Below are positions 30,301 to 35,956 of a stretch of DNA of 64,000 nucleotides, in pieces. Source of the DNA: CBFHMJ01 sp965656875 (GTDB lineage: Bacteria; Pseudomonadota; Gammaproteobacteria; Enterobacterales; Alteromonadaceae); the NCBI GenBank assembly GCA_965656875.1, contig CBFHMJ010000028.1:62001-126000 (forward strand), given 5' to 3'. The notes below the pieces were generated by a model. It saw only the letters and a list, made by a program, of their open reading frames with translations. It was not told the origin of the DNA and did no database searches. Made by a program: the position numbers and the translations under genes. Each line of letters opens with the position of its first letter. Position 1 is the stretch's first letter.

Positions 30301-32711
30301 CCAGCTGGTCTGACACCTCAAATATGTCGAACCGGAAAACGCTGCAAGAGATGTATGACATTATCAAAGTCCCTGGCGCAGCCGAGATTTTGTATGGCCA
30401 GGACGAACTGGTCGATACTTTCTACATTTCGTCAAACAGTGACACCGCCTTCAGAGAAGTTAAATTCACGCTGGGTGCTGGTGGCGGTGTTAAAGCCGAA
30501 TACAATGGTGTGCCATTTAATGGCATGTCAGGGTATACCTTTGAACATGAGGATGATGAATACGATGCGGGTGGCTGGACCGGCGGCACGTTGAATTATC
30601 ATGAGCCTGGCATTAAAGATATTCTGCAAGCCAGTTCACTGCCGATTCAACCAATGGCCGAAGCTAATATCTATCTGGATATTGCGCTGGTTGATCCGAA
30701 GCAGGCGCAGGGAGATGAACTGTCCGGTTTGTTATATCTGTCTGAACTGAAAAAACCGAAAGATATTGTGCAGTACACCCTGGGCGGTAACGCGTCAATG
30801 TATGCACACTTCAATGCCGGTATTGGAGCGCCACCAAAAGAAACCGGAGATGATGAGGACTATCAATCGTTCAGCCTGCCAGGACCGTCGGTTGCGGCGA
30901 ATATAGGTCTGGTTGCTCAATACGTGTATCAGGGTAAGTTTGGTGATGTATCCAGCAACGGCGGTGAATTTATCTTCGGTGCGTTTAATCTCGAAGTTGA
31001 CCTGGGTGAATTTATCTCAGAGAAACTGGTGGAACCGCTTGGTGCGATGAATAATTTCCTGGAGCCAATTCAACCAGTAGCAACGGCATTGACCGCAGAC
31101 ATGAAGATCTTCCAGTCACTTAATCTGACGCACGTTTTTGACGCCAATCTGGACGGTAAAGTTACTGTGCTTGAGATCCCAACTCCGTTCTTGCGTGGTG
31201 GAGGTCAACAAGCCCAGAAATATGAGCAACAGATAAAAACGGTGAATCGATTCCTGGAATTTATTGCCAGTATTCTGCAAATGATCAAAATTGCCGAAGA
31301 TTTGGGCGATGAATTGTCTGGTGTTCAGGGGCTGGAAGAACGCATTATCTCGGTTGATGGTATTCAAATCAGCCCCGACTCGATTCGTATTATTCCGGCG
31401 CAATCCACGTCGAATCTGGATGGTGTGGGTGTGTCGCTGGTGCCGTATGTGAATCAACTCGGTCATGCTGTACTGGGTATTAATAAAAGCTATCAGTACA
31501 CCAAAACCTTTGGCGGCACGGTTTCATCCTCGACAGCAAAACCGATGGAACCAGTGAAACCACAGTCAAGTCCACCGACCAGCCAACAAAATACCAGCAT
31601 GAGCAAGGTTAAATCGCGTTACAACGACTTGTTGAAAAGTGGTGTTATTAGCTTCCCGATTCTGTCGAATCCGGCAGACGTATTGCAGTTTATCTTCGGT
31701 GACCCAGCTGACCTGATGTTGATTGACATTCCTGATTTCTACTTTGAATTTGAGATTGAAAAAGGTTGGCGTCCGCCACCGGTTCCAATCTTCAAAGGTA
31801 AGATTTCTGGCGGTCTGCAAATGAAAACCGACACTGTGATTGGCATTGACACCGCAGGATTCCTGCAAGCTATCTGTGGCAGTGATTCACCAGGTCCGGT
31901 TTGGGATTGTCAGGGCGAACTATCGGCTGGTGAACGGAGTATTCGCCTGTTTAACAGTGTGTTCCTGCGCGACTGGAATGAGCAAAGTTACTACGCTGGC
32001 GGTGACACCAGCTCGAATAAAGTCTTCTGGCAAGGTAATGAACGTCAGTTACCGGGTTATTCGGTTTGGGATAAACACGAACTGGCCGGCAATGCTGAAG
32101 TTGATATTGGTGCTGGTCTGGATTTAGGTGTTTTCGGCGCTTACTTCCAGGGCGGCCCGGGACTGGGTGGCGGTATCGACCTGGTTGACTTATGTGAAGC
32201 GACGACGCCGGAAGCCTGTGAACCTGTTGAAAATGGTGACTTTACGGCTAATGGCACATACGACGGAAAAATCAGAGCCTATGACTTTGTGATGCAGATG
32301 ATTAATGACCCAATGAGTTCCTTCGATATGGGTCTGATCTTCTATGTCGATTTTGAAGCGTATATCGAAACATTCAAAATTAAAGTCTGGGAAGAGTTAA
32401 TCGGTTACTTCCCGCTGTTCGAATTTACACTGGATGGCGCAACCTGGGTGGGAACCTCGCGATCTGCGTCAGGTGATCCGCTGGCGGGTGCAACCTTGTA
32501 CTTCGATAGTAATAACAACCAGCGACTCGACCCGGGTGAACCCATGACTTTCACTGACGCTAAAGGTATGGGTTATCTGAAATTACCGTTCGACCGTTAC
32601 GACCGTAACAAAGATGGCCGCGTCGATGATCTCGATGGCACCATTCGTCACTTCGGCGGAATGAACATCAACAGTGGTCTGGGCGAACTGGAGATGCGTT
32701 CAGTGCAATAG
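15360..32711 (+). CDS. Giant multidomain surface lipoprotein (about 5783 aa)
   Basis: The largest gene here. ATG 15360 is chosen because GGAG lies 9 bases upstream and a lipoprotein signal follows (RLLTLCISFLVALSSC, lipobox LSSC, Cys31); the in-frame ATG 15306 would put 18 residues before it. Modules seen in order (approximate residues): pectate-lyase-like beta-helix with a Gly-rich insert (45-420); Calx-beta-like repeats; PA14-like domains (about 1080-1250 and 1430-1580); LamG/concanavalin-like (about 2120-2295, LEAWINP and GYIDEVRVWNRARTEQEI); FG-GAP/VCBS repeats (about 2375-2680, GDLNGDQLMD, TDIDGDRDLD, DLDQDGDHDL and DFNGDGYQD); Calx-beta (about 2690-2740); and a long unrecognised second half. 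The C-terminus has two Ca-binding loops, DSNNNQRLDPGE and DRNKDGRVDDLD. The frame is intact across 17 kb, so it is under selection. Likely role: adhesion or carbohydrate binding at the cell surface. It is flanked by its own terminator. Confidence 0.85.
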   Translation: MTPLVPPETTRRSTVRLLTLCISFLVALSSCSFFPDDYSTPDSRSSSVSVKEGLIVVNNNDPASLNTAISEAINDTKCDDGCVIDIRETGTISLSDTLNKIEGVDKPIWIVGDDEDTTTINGNDHQHFYVGNGAGSYLALQKVTLNNGKVKGGDAETGAGGGLGAGGAMFINNGLVILDHAAVTNSEALKGVSNGDAGQGGNGDKHEGKDGGAGARMNKGARFVPADTNGGGAGEGGDTCKEGGDICDAQDKQHGDPGEFGRGGGSAGGGGGDGGADDDGEWPDSDTEPGRGGSGGSGGQHGQSGSGGDTPCNKCNTGASGGAGGDGAGLGGGIFVRHANGARIIVNNSDFSGNNASTTSDALHVHKNDSEESKGNTSNLNYNNSSLATLSLALVDINGEPTERVIEGERAILVIKVEDGSLPNEGGADVPVYMYLSDLDALAEKGSGNITNDDDADFAWNGSNLIKLMLPAGHSGDYYVNLPDADGTNALGAYAGIQTYIDKKLEGDETFTVSLLVGEDYQLADDNTSQEIIIEDANYQVSLLGDSDMNHTAICDAADALEQAADDPASDCKTGGRATEIDVDDLKGLGYVTVQAKRPVGVQRPDKSGELPDGWQTTDGQYSSLIIGELFNNGLAGGLPVHYALSGKPDGVFTNQVNYNNENYEGIDGELDALDGAQIFNAVVIPVTDLESDEPQPLPPGAARIYFSALPDAVQEASQSFELTLATFPNDPSYDPENFCNEENESYCEVLENTPAGKYKYYSVHGDTAENSATLIVHDSGEFTAGLVVIDNINGEVVTDAQDSTNPLLIDDQGDLAFWLKLGSQPTDTVDVTVNGDTFTFDEENWQYYQPVTIASGDWTADIDLTVSSNDSEYSSGLNRTLVPRDDATRIKIKEAAIPAVAERYIEVGIRTTVEDYVEGSLDYPQFDLVLGQPLPFVVEVAVSADLNGDVTTHSSVIPAWQQVSRVTVPVMNNDLVDGVRTLTTTVTDITAPGGQAIQNISIALDMSAANVVVKDDEQATVLITQHLPDAPTRGDIARLLPDVEILGISASGNLQVQHNDSRLKEIVISPLGEGDSGSNSVTQQGLLYELITDESVEEEGKQAKGAAREGGYDYITLKEEPYKAQINEATDPFGLASIPQGHIVRQRGYLVVDQDGEYTFTFNAPADQKLEVWLNPRDDDNQNIGMILPYLDGTENPPANTSQPVTLNAGTRYYIEALYSAPEATDGVGVAVQIQFEPASGGTRSSPVPIPLEWLSPANIDGGFTVEVFDGIGTESIDKFMQSQDFIHGNASRIDILTDKLEIPASDAAIDVGRRISVTLTAPEHGEYQFALASDGDSILYALDDDGNRNEIAWVKGNEKYADYTIEKVQDDFVGNPITRAKFSLRRYGDDITASTNWKIEYDIADGMPGTLPYGDPGVKSVTMYRSMDTQDENEICVEDHLTSSVVIGFNGTEEPAFENTFNFSGPRNCEDEFFEGFDGKQLDLIFLDLADFNAESEYLNLRLDDHLLDLPPDYPVAYDWLWSETPDDEGVYTDGQQNSQQRSATIALQQGKEYRFEIVQINPRHDDHLAVAWQRPSSSELEVIDARYISFARLTLPVTLQEASAAGTELTGESMSLTVKSPPFSYKGNQYQVSSVTLAGDPVPDPDEGATPYQPPGWLEFVSGFAATVQHDSVINSTSATDVALTLQDRTIDPQVVSLTVGQTQRLGFQLKGKPANNANVIVDVAVTYPQYDPVNSALLEFTCKGGGTGPGCLQFTFTSNDWNVPQFLTVEAMAEGPIADESYIPDLSKAFLVAQQRAAKDDSNVFTEDSIEVQIYPDATQNDTTYFAKAQGGDITEIGFTADSISGITVEGEESGSLSWTWQMVDDKTLAGMIGGSDPARAAVRVHAMTEDEATALQSGITDGADPVTFTASVELTSEYYTAMEDSTEQITVSGIRWMVNSADAAQAEVTISNGTPTLAMNAVVTGTASSVTELSGFSYQPADGNRPIIAATATEVLVTEYGELTVTQVDGADTADWQFEANPRPQPDSIDITLHASSGDVTQTIDLTTVNATPVLATSLSALTDFTTPRVVLSGYQQVAEDAGSLDLTVQLMTSDGSEPLQATENMNVYYSVAQPGVTDPGNMALNLAALTGSSNVDLHTARSVVLTEPLVLQNNTLEPFTLEAWINPTAAGDTQGLFKGTKTDGSGIDLMSLEGGELTVPGGFSAPLPDAVADMKGFVVAWQVSESRQALFINGEKVAETDTGLADKAPLALTRIGDNSKGYFNGYIDEVRVWNRARTEQEIMESWLTALVDEEGDKDGLEGYWSFNDFMLLNSESDVQAAELINADGAVIDTELQAVQREIWLVKQSAQTGLDYTGLSSEPVRATNVFALTADQTKGRTTFAIGDLNGDQLMDAVVVNQVGDLVAYLAGESRSRTQQRNALPTFQRVELGHNLGDAVPVVLTDIDGDRDLDILAGLPNARLSVLRNEATAGRTVGSAALLFTKPQSVAIEAPALAALSASRGDSLPALTPAIVGNNLMLLIGNELHRLSLSPQGSNIKAVATSAKVHHLALSKRLNNRQRQVQLVDLDQDGDHDLIVDTLRNKPGQGTGALNYLENYGTDENPVYFPAPRSYIARQLLQDDRYLSPAYRVPGRKYHPFDQVEYHQVVDFNGDGYQDRVVSDNYGQIHVYQSTGYEHVTINAGEDSATISLDIIDDNRVERIEDIQLQLVEGKPTEAEYHFASGYDRAIIEIADNDEPGFIVTESGNDVALTEQEISETGAAVAWLVSLNSQPQRDVTVRLASSNPVNGALVALNGPSGVADDRLFGDSVQLTFTTQQDDWSTPQTVWVKGIDDAMDDPRAPFIFALVGSSGDKVYDKRTAVINAVSVDNNDEALISLDYASVPNIDSSGAVVSGEGQVNTVSVKLNAQPEELLTLTLKPTDRELTLFPQRQLVRALKSSNDQIQQVYARTASATTCDLPSGQTGVLALDDFGNWCWSENGEYRFEQTRFPTRVQNRGVQLEHMAFVIDNSYGSLSTETLSARLNGLDQSDTPPGIVVLDLVANDIVADAGAMELKRIETEVNSGEGEPELVSLVGFAVRPATRPGHNETIDITVTGANGNPTFSFDRNNWQLWQRVDDEALCDGATVSVAATITNLDGTEDYGVTKEMSVADSVTPHLMIQDWRTQALLAEGGDLKSVYADDDGTVVLNVRLATAPSGDVTVTADTGESLTFNTTNFDRWQRLTVEAGSADSLVLSSAGYGTDREFTVTQQPLMTQQGNFFDVAGSLAGNSMTLTFTPDDWQLAQTVAVKAVDDEKVEYTSISTIELLLADPDQAITGELGHTRWSSDGEISLSLKPDMATGFYVEKRLWLTNDDDSYDNHSLDIVVNVTEQDDGLEVTQVTEVLGYVDAEDCVRVQDGCENPPAALTFTEATDGSWTTTLDLSGTTLTGVALQPLAASFLANPPAPIEVSVEDNDRPVVRAGVDLNANENTHPGYFTLSVIDPVGIPGGLGVHYEIFGFNDDNNEGATAETEPPADGTLKDPGPDFQGYEMIKTGTLFIPQDKTRVSLPIFPIDDFTPEESLAARYEKVVLKIKEPTGDGGYGSDQYLLDVKEPKYQTAGVRILDNEEVGLKYVIPMQGLTVDEANFNGFKVGLTSQPQTEVTLSFYNTPVTNLNSPDLSYINASTVTFDNTNWNQWRVIDVQVFENQTDNSDNNAPRFSDLYFTLLDKSDGSQGLDCTGEPTDVTQCEPFFNTMKGALNLSEPDDPADNDAKTIELSDIDVEGGKTATGDYGTITLTPLKNNDGDDVYVGDFVYVLNNGEYGSDDQQTQILEAIATSATNEIYDVFSYEMTPADGSGAVSQQLAVQISSLERINFADSSATDDPATIAFPAGLYGNMRFDFSADVPTYTYTFDQDAFEANLSQTDDWRFTDSFVFEMESGASAEDISREFIAFNISLSKYLDSDGETQYHVDVNGNDAEDCDANGNMLCGSTSARTVNGVVVPETISDVDEQATIGYTVTKVGVPARVPVVTRMSLRDSSGQDLWVDNRLLNANPLFDSNNINGAESLVPVDEVIAGDVGDLVISANGDFTYTVNEAQLRDELETTDLRILQDEFVAQLDDHSRVSMTFVSTLQVYQEQEKLVVTLNGELLSKTDGTTNEFTGDLLLTDENQASKPTVERVGYLSHTIVVREKALPAVVIAEGMAEAMNFLQARFNDASLPVFGRMGGGPTTDTSGDKEEAKAPGFSDRFMTLLETKITAQPHLTSEGLANMINAVLQATFAQYNIPLQVLTIDTEKILMKFSYMYGVSTATDEFKTDWGMPGMGHFSGSAAGTFKITADLVFGVNFRGVETASGDSKMKPKVFVVTDKNTLEALLAKPKTEPMDIYDLKTWNGTSISQNGVQFLGQNDARFTQGSKALEAFNTNDINSGLKAASDCVSDICPQIKWKWKSDNNSMNWELNSNSGSSGGVDDFSTIIGTVTNNGDDEYADFIEISLHQPLAIGPDTESTIQLSVTIDPNDLMKSNYKNNALKKEYLEAVLRYLDDSNTKIQFANKRIQVFDIYTDQNDSDNAQQRLHESQILTLGFEIEIKEEGATDPVGFQQDAWVAKPKLLDSVPDTVVTEDEILIAVDSTHTDKNNFVDVACKTNASASVKCEPYDLEVNAEWKTGGTTTKRFPTDKNAFKSQTSYSETVELKDAKLKLKGKLTGSGNSKKVRWTWELSSLPIKSLDFNLNTNLITLKPIKLNSEQSQSAKTIENYVITRHLLMFHKGDHTEATETVSKFTLDVAGSVEFRGDAQFFAIGGSINQARSAPTNAEAGSLIQPDEVFGRLTGAASAKSTIVALEEDNNNADNPAFVVGMYGVLAISADGSYSYYRRPEIDLENWNLKCLDYEGEPHSPMDASFKALCKDLLALDDNDNPMHWDDPTTSDPEISFKGYTLSCGPYEEVASGAATCQVTSPAVIYVPEDADTLIRKGVTSLETTINTELVAMSSWSDTSNMSNRKTLQEMYDIIKVPGAAEILYGQDELVDTFYISSNSDTAFREVKFTLGAGGGVKAEYNGVPFNGMSGYTFEHEDDEYDAGGWTGGTLNYHEPGIKDILQASSLPIQPMAEANIYLDIALVDPKQAQGDELSGLLYLSELKKPKDIVQYTLGGNASMYAHFNAGIGAPPKETGDDEDYQSFSLPGPSVAANIGLVAQYVYQGKFGDVSSNGGEFIFGAFNLEVDLGEFISEKLVEPLGAMNNFLEPIQPVATALTADMKIFQSLNLTHVFDANLDGKVTVLEIPTPFLRGGGQQAQKYEQQIKTVNRFLEFIASILQMIKIAEDLGDELSGVQGLEERIISVDGIQISPDSIRIIPAQSTSNLDGVGVSLVPYVNQLGHAVLGINKSYQYTKTFGGTVSSSTAKPMEPVKPQSSPPTSQQNTSMSKVKSRYNDLLKSGVISFPILSNPADVLQFIFGDPADLMLIDIPDFYFEFEIEKGWRPPPVPIFKGKISGGLQMKTDTVIGIDTAGFLQAICGSDSPGPVWDCQGELSAGERSIRLFNSVFLRDWNEQSYYAGGDTSSNKVFWQGNERQLPGYSVWDKHELAGNAEVDIGAGLDLGVFGAYFQGGPGLGGGIDLVDLCEATTPEACEPVENGDFTANGTYDGKIRAYDFVMQMINDPMSSFDMGLIFYVDFEAYIETFKIKVWEELIGYFPLFEFTLDGATWVGTSRSASGDPLAGATLYFDSNNNQRLDPGEPMTFTDAKGMGYLKLPFDRYDRNKDGRVDDLDGTIRHFGGMNINSGLGELEMRSVQ

Positions 32712-32742
32712 CTGTAAATACGTCAAGTAATACGAGACGCAG

Positions 32743-32774
32743 AAAAGGCCCGGAGTATGACTTCGGGCCTTTTT
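32743..32774 (+). terminator. Intrinsic terminator of the giant lipoprotein gene
   Basis: AAAAGGCCCG and CGGGCCTTTT form a strong stem with a T run, 32 bases after the stop codon. Confidence 0.9.
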
Positions 32775-32838
32775 ATCTGTATTTAATAGCTCACTTTACA
32801 AAACACGCATATTTGTATAAATCCCCGCCAGTGCGTTT

Positions 32839-33042
32839 CTAAATTAAAACCAGATTAAATTTACCAATAATGAGTTGTATTATGGCAATGGATAAATATG
32901 CCAGCATTTCACTGGCAACACAGGGCAACGGACAACACGGTTTTAAACGAATTAATACCCCAACTAATATCAGAGCTAACACCAGAATGAACACCACAGC
33001 CGCACCATAGAGGGCTTTGATAACGACCGCTACAACAAACAT
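32839..33042 (-). CDS. Possible small membrane protein
   Basis: A 67-residue frame with two hydrophobic stretches (ALYGAAVVFILVLALILVGV and MLAYLSIAIIQLIIG) separated by a Cys-rich turn (KPCCPLPC). GAGG lies six bases before ATG 33042. Against it, its first 60 bases are antisense to a broken lysozyme-like gene on the other strand that looks more clearly coding. It may be a chance frame; I keep it because of the ribosome site and two-helix pattern. Confidence 0.3.
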   Translation of the reverse strand: MFVVAVVIKALYGAAVVFILVLALILVGVLIRLKPCCPLPCVASEMLAYLSIAIIQLIIGKFNLVLI

Positions 33043-33387
33043 GATGACCTCATTATTAGCATTGTTGACGAAATTAATGCTGACAAAGCCGGTGTTATAG
33101 ATGCAACTGATGAACAAGTTGCCGGAATTGGATAGTTTGATCCTCGAATGGTGAGAGCCTGGATGATTCAGGAGAGTGGAGGAAACGACTCCTCATCCAA
33201 AACAGCTTGGGACTTAGACCCATTACAGGCCAACGCATACAAGCGAGATTGGGATAAGCATAAGTCCAGCTTAGGTTTGAAAAAATTTGAAGCTGGTGCG
33301 GGAGACCTTAAAACTAATATTCGCGCTGGAGTAATAACGATGGTTCGAAAAGGATTTGGTAAATTTAGCCGCCCATCGGGAACATAG
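32980..33387 (+). pseudogene. Remnant of a lysozyme/transglycosylase-like secreted toxin
   Basis: The plus frame reads continuously with coding-like composition from about 32980 (RTIEGFDNDRYNKHDD, then DEINADKAGVIDATDEQ). It is interrupted by TAG at 33133 and resumes at once with FDPRMVRAWMIQESGGND, DPLQANAYKRDWDKH and VRKGFGKFSRPSG. AWMIQESGG followed by a DPLQ(V/A)N segment resembles the catalytic Glu and substrate region of lysozyme-like transglycosylases, as found at the ends of contact-dependent or type VI toxins. There is no start codon for the upstream part and the C-terminus is short, so this is a broken fragment. ATG 33148 could still make a 79-residue product. The next gene, with a signal peptide, could be a leftover periplasmic immunity protein. 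Confidence 0.5.
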
Positions 33388-33461
33388 AATTATACGAAGG
33401 TATACGGATACTACTAATAAAGTAGCAATATCCCTTCCTGGACCGCAGTAAGGATGGCGAT

Positions 33462-33920
33462 ATGAAATTATTTTTATCGTTATTATTGGTGCTCATATCG
33501 ACTCAGAGTGTGGCAAACAGCCAGGTTGAGGCTCTGATTAGCGAGGCGGCCAAATCTACCTCTTCAAGGTCAATAGAGATAAAACTTGGTGATGGAGTTA
33601 CATTACCTGCCGAAATCGCAGTCAGCCATAGAGGGAATGGCTCCTTAATTATTGAAAACCTTGAGTTAATGATATATGACGATCATGACAATGGCATGGT
33701 TTACAGTAAGGAAGGGGTTTCTATAACCTTGACTGACTTAGATAGTGACGGAGTAAAAGAGTTGATCATCTCTGGAGTGCTGGTTTATACGGGGGAGGAG
33801 GATTCCGACCCCAAAATCTACACGCATTTTGTTCGTGGCTACAAGTACAATACAGCAACAAAAAAGTTTTTAAACATTCTTGTTGTAGGAGATTTTCAGC
33901 CTGATATAAATGCTGAATAA
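33462..33920 (+). CDS. Small exported protein with an FG-GAP-like motif
   Basis: A 152-residue protein with a Sec signal peptide (MKLFLSLLLVLISTQSVANS) and AAGGA 8-9 bases before ATG 33462. The middle contains LTDLDSDGVKELIISG, a single FG-GAP/VCBS-like calcium loop, seen in many small periplasmic proteins of unknown role. It lies 74 bases behind a broken lysozyme-like toxin. A periplasmic immunity protein is one possible reading; a stand-alone periplasmic protein is equally possible. I do not recognise a named family. Confidence 0.65.
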   Translation: MKLFLSLLLVLISTQSVANSQVEALISEAAKSTSSRSIEIKLGDGVTLPAEIAVSHRGNGSLIIENLELMIYDDHDNGMVYSKEGVSITLTDLDSDGVKELIISGVLVYTGEEDSDPKIYTHFVRGYKYNTATKKFLNILVVGDFQPDINAE

Positions 33921-34085
33921 CGAGGGTCAGTCCGACGACTATTTTAAGATATTTATTCTGCAAAAATGCTTCACATGATGCGCATTGCGCTTGACCTTAT
34001 TGGCTAAATCAACTCTACTTCCCCCGTTATTTTTTCCCGCAATGCCTGTGTACACGTATTGCGACCAACAACGAAAGGAACAACC

Positions 34086-34727
34086 ATGGAATCAGTGGAT
34101 TTAAACAAAGAGCTGTCTGAATTATTAACGGCCCACAAAGTCACGTTTAATACGCAAAATGACTGGCTCGTCCCATTCGGAAAATTACCTGCCATTCGTG
34201 CTACCTGGTTCCCGCATGAAGATGGTCGGGGTGTGTTAGATGTTGAAGTTTTCCTTGATGATAAGCGCACCATTGTTGAATCTTTCGCTGGTTTTGGCAC
34301 GGGTGACGATGCTATTAGCGATGCACTTCGTAGCTTTAGCGTAAATACACTTCACGTATTTCTTGCCGCTTTTTGGGGTCAGCATGATGAGCAACAAGTT
34401 ACGCTGGAAAACTGGGAACTGGATGGTAAAAACTACCAGGTGTACATTGGTAACCTTAGCTCACGCGCTGGTGCTGACATTAATCCGGAAGTTCCGCAAG
34501 GCTACTTCAAGCAGATTGAAGAGATCGTTCGCAATGAATCTTATGACGGTAAGGCTAACTGGTATCGTTTCTTCGTTGCTAATATCGACGACGATTGCAC
34601 CGTTGAAGTGCTGAAAAATAATGAAGAACTTGAATCCGGTGTTAATGCCATAGCCGCTATGCCGTGGAAGAACCTGAATGGTTACTACAGTGTGCGTAAC
34701 TTTATGGTGTTAAAAGAAGAGAAGTAA
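34086..34727 (+). CDS. DUF6348-like hypothetical protein
   Basis: A 213-residue cytoplasmic protein. The features HKVTFNTQNDWLVPFGKLPAIRA, VLDVEVFLDDKRTIVESFAGFG and NTLHVFLAAFWGQHDE match my memory of the DUF6348 family, whose function is unknown and which recurs near contact-dependent toxin loci. ATG 34086 is chosen because AAAGGA lies 8 bases upstream; an in-frame start nine codons earlier has no such site. It stands alone, 165 bases after the exported protein, and converges on the anti-sigma-like gene. Confidence 0.65.
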   Translation: MESVDLNKELSELLTAHKVTFNTQNDWLVPFGKLPAIRATWFPHEDGRGVLDVEVFLDDKRTIVESFAGFGTGDDAISDALRSFSVNTLHVFLAAFWGQHDEQQVTLENWELDGKNYQVYIGNLSSRAGADINPEVPQGYFKQIEEIVRNESYDGKANWYRFFVANIDDDCTVEVLKNNEELESGVNAIAAMPWKNLNGYYSVRNFMVLKEEK

Positions 34728-34739
34728 GTAACAAGTATC

Positions 34740-34797
34740 GTAAAGAGACGGTTGGGTATTGTGCCAGGGATGGTGGTAATCATCAGCCGTTCTTTAC
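34740..34797. repeat. Inverted repeat between convergent genes
   Basis: GTAAAGAGACGG (34740-34751) and CCGTTCTTTAC (34787-34797) pair over 11 bases with one bulge and a 35-base loop. It may act as a transcript end between converging genes, but no T tract follows. Confidence 0.4.
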
Positions 34798-34828
34798 AGC
34801 AAAAATCACCACCCACGCTCCAATGAAT

Positions 34829-35389
34829 TCATTCATTCAACGCCGCTAAATAATCCCGATGCTTTTTCATATGTCGATGATTAATCAGCCAGATAATCAG
34901 TAACCAGACCGTGCCAAGCGTATAGCGAATCGCAAGTTGCGCCGGTTGACTGTTGAGTGTCACGTATTCATAAATCACCGCGATGCAAAGACCTGCGCCA
35001 AAGGTTGCGATCAGGTAATTACTGTATTTACCGCGTTTCAGGGCCTCCAGGCTGATATGTTCCTGATAGCTCATCCAATCCGTGGTGGCGATGCGTAGCA
35101 TATGATCGCTTTTAATACGACTTTTTATCATCACCCAGGTAGCGATGAAGCCACTGACCAGGCCGAATATCAGGGCAAATTTCAGGTGAATAGCCCAGCC
35201 GAGATGAAATGCATTAAAGAGTAGCCAGCTTGTCACCAGAAGTATGCAAATTTCGAGTGTGCTCATAGCAAACAGGCCAAGTCGTTTCAGTCGGAGCTGT
35301 TTGTTGAGTTGTTGTTTGTCGAACGAGTGATCAGATGGCTGTGATCGCCAGGTTTTGGACAACGACTCAAGATCAAAGTCATCGCTCAT
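34829..35389 (-). CDS. Four-helix membrane protein, probable anti-sigma partner
   Basis: A 186-residue protein with a soluble N-terminus of about 38 residues (SDDFDLESLSKTWRSQPSD) and four hydrophobic helices: LEICILLVTSWLLFNAF, FALIFGLVSGFIATWVMI, YLIATFGAGLCIAVIYEY and YTLGTVWLLIIWLI. It begins 52 bases after the ECF sigma gene in the same direction. Small membrane proteins in this position are often anti-sigma factors, the short cytoplasmic N-terminus being the sigma-binding part. I see no zinc-binding ZAS motif (HxxxCxxC), so it is not of the classical type. Function inferred from context. Confidence 0.6.
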   Translation of the reverse strand: MSDDFDLESLSKTWRSQPSDHSFDKQQLNKQLRLKRLGLFAMSTLEICILLVTSWLLFNAFHLGWAIHLKFALIFGLVSGFIATWVMIKSRIKSDHMLRIATTDWMSYQEHISLEALKRGKYSNYLIATFGAGLCIAVIYEYVTLNSQPAQLAIRYTLGTVWLLIIWLINHRHMKKHRDYLAALNE

Positions 35390-35440
35390 GGTGTTTGCTC
35401 CTGTGTTGTACGGTCGGTGGTTGATGTGATCATCGTAACG

Positions 35441-35926
35441 TCAGTCCTTCTTCATCAGGTCGGACAATGCGGCTTTCGCCCGGTTGATTCTGACGGCAAT
35501 ATTATTTTCGCTCATGCCAAGAATTTCGGCGATATCCTGTTGTTTAACACCATCCAGATATAATGTGATGATCTGCCGTTGTACCAGTGGTAATTGGCGA
35601 ATAGCATCCATCAGTCGATTGAGTTGCTGGTCCTGAGTTACATGGTGCTCAAGTGAGGTTATGTCGGGAATATCATAATCTTCGTTGGCCGTTTTTATCT
35701 GATTGACCTGCTTTTTGATATGACCGACAGCGACATTGTGGGCGATTCGGTAAAAGAATGTCTCGTGGGAGCTTTCTTCCCGAAAATTATTCAACGACTG
35801 CCAGATTGCCAGCGCCATTTCCTGAATTAATTCCTGTTGTAGCTGAGGCAGTTTTTCATAAGAAGCCGCGATTCGAGTGAGTCGCGGCCAGAATGCTTCG
35901 AGCTTTTTTTCATTTTGCGGATTCAT
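35441..35926 (-). CDS. ECF-type RNA polymerase sigma-70 factor
   Basis: A 161-residue sigma factor with only regions 2 and 4. Region 2 shows LIQEMALAIWQSLNNFRE and ETFFYRIAHNVAVGHIKKQ. Region 4 shows LPLVQRQIITLYLDGVKQQDIAEILGMSENNIAVRINRAK, a clear helix-turn-helix. It is the middle gene of a three-gene operon: a 45-residue membrane peptide upstream and a four-helix membrane protein downstream. This suggests a membrane-held sigma factor that directs a small envelope-response regulon. Its own promoter may be autoregulated, as is usual for the class. Confidence 0.92.
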   Translation of the reverse strand: MNPQNEKKLEAFWPRLTRIAASYEKLPQLQQELIQEMALAIWQSLNNFREESSHETFFYRIAHNVAVGHIKKQVNQIKTANEDYDIPDITSLEHHVTQDQQLNRLMDAIRQLPLVQRQIITLYLDGVKQQDIAEILGMSENNIAVRINRAKAALSDLMKKD

Positions 35927-35956
35927 AGCTTCTTATTATTAGAAGGCCAGCCGACC

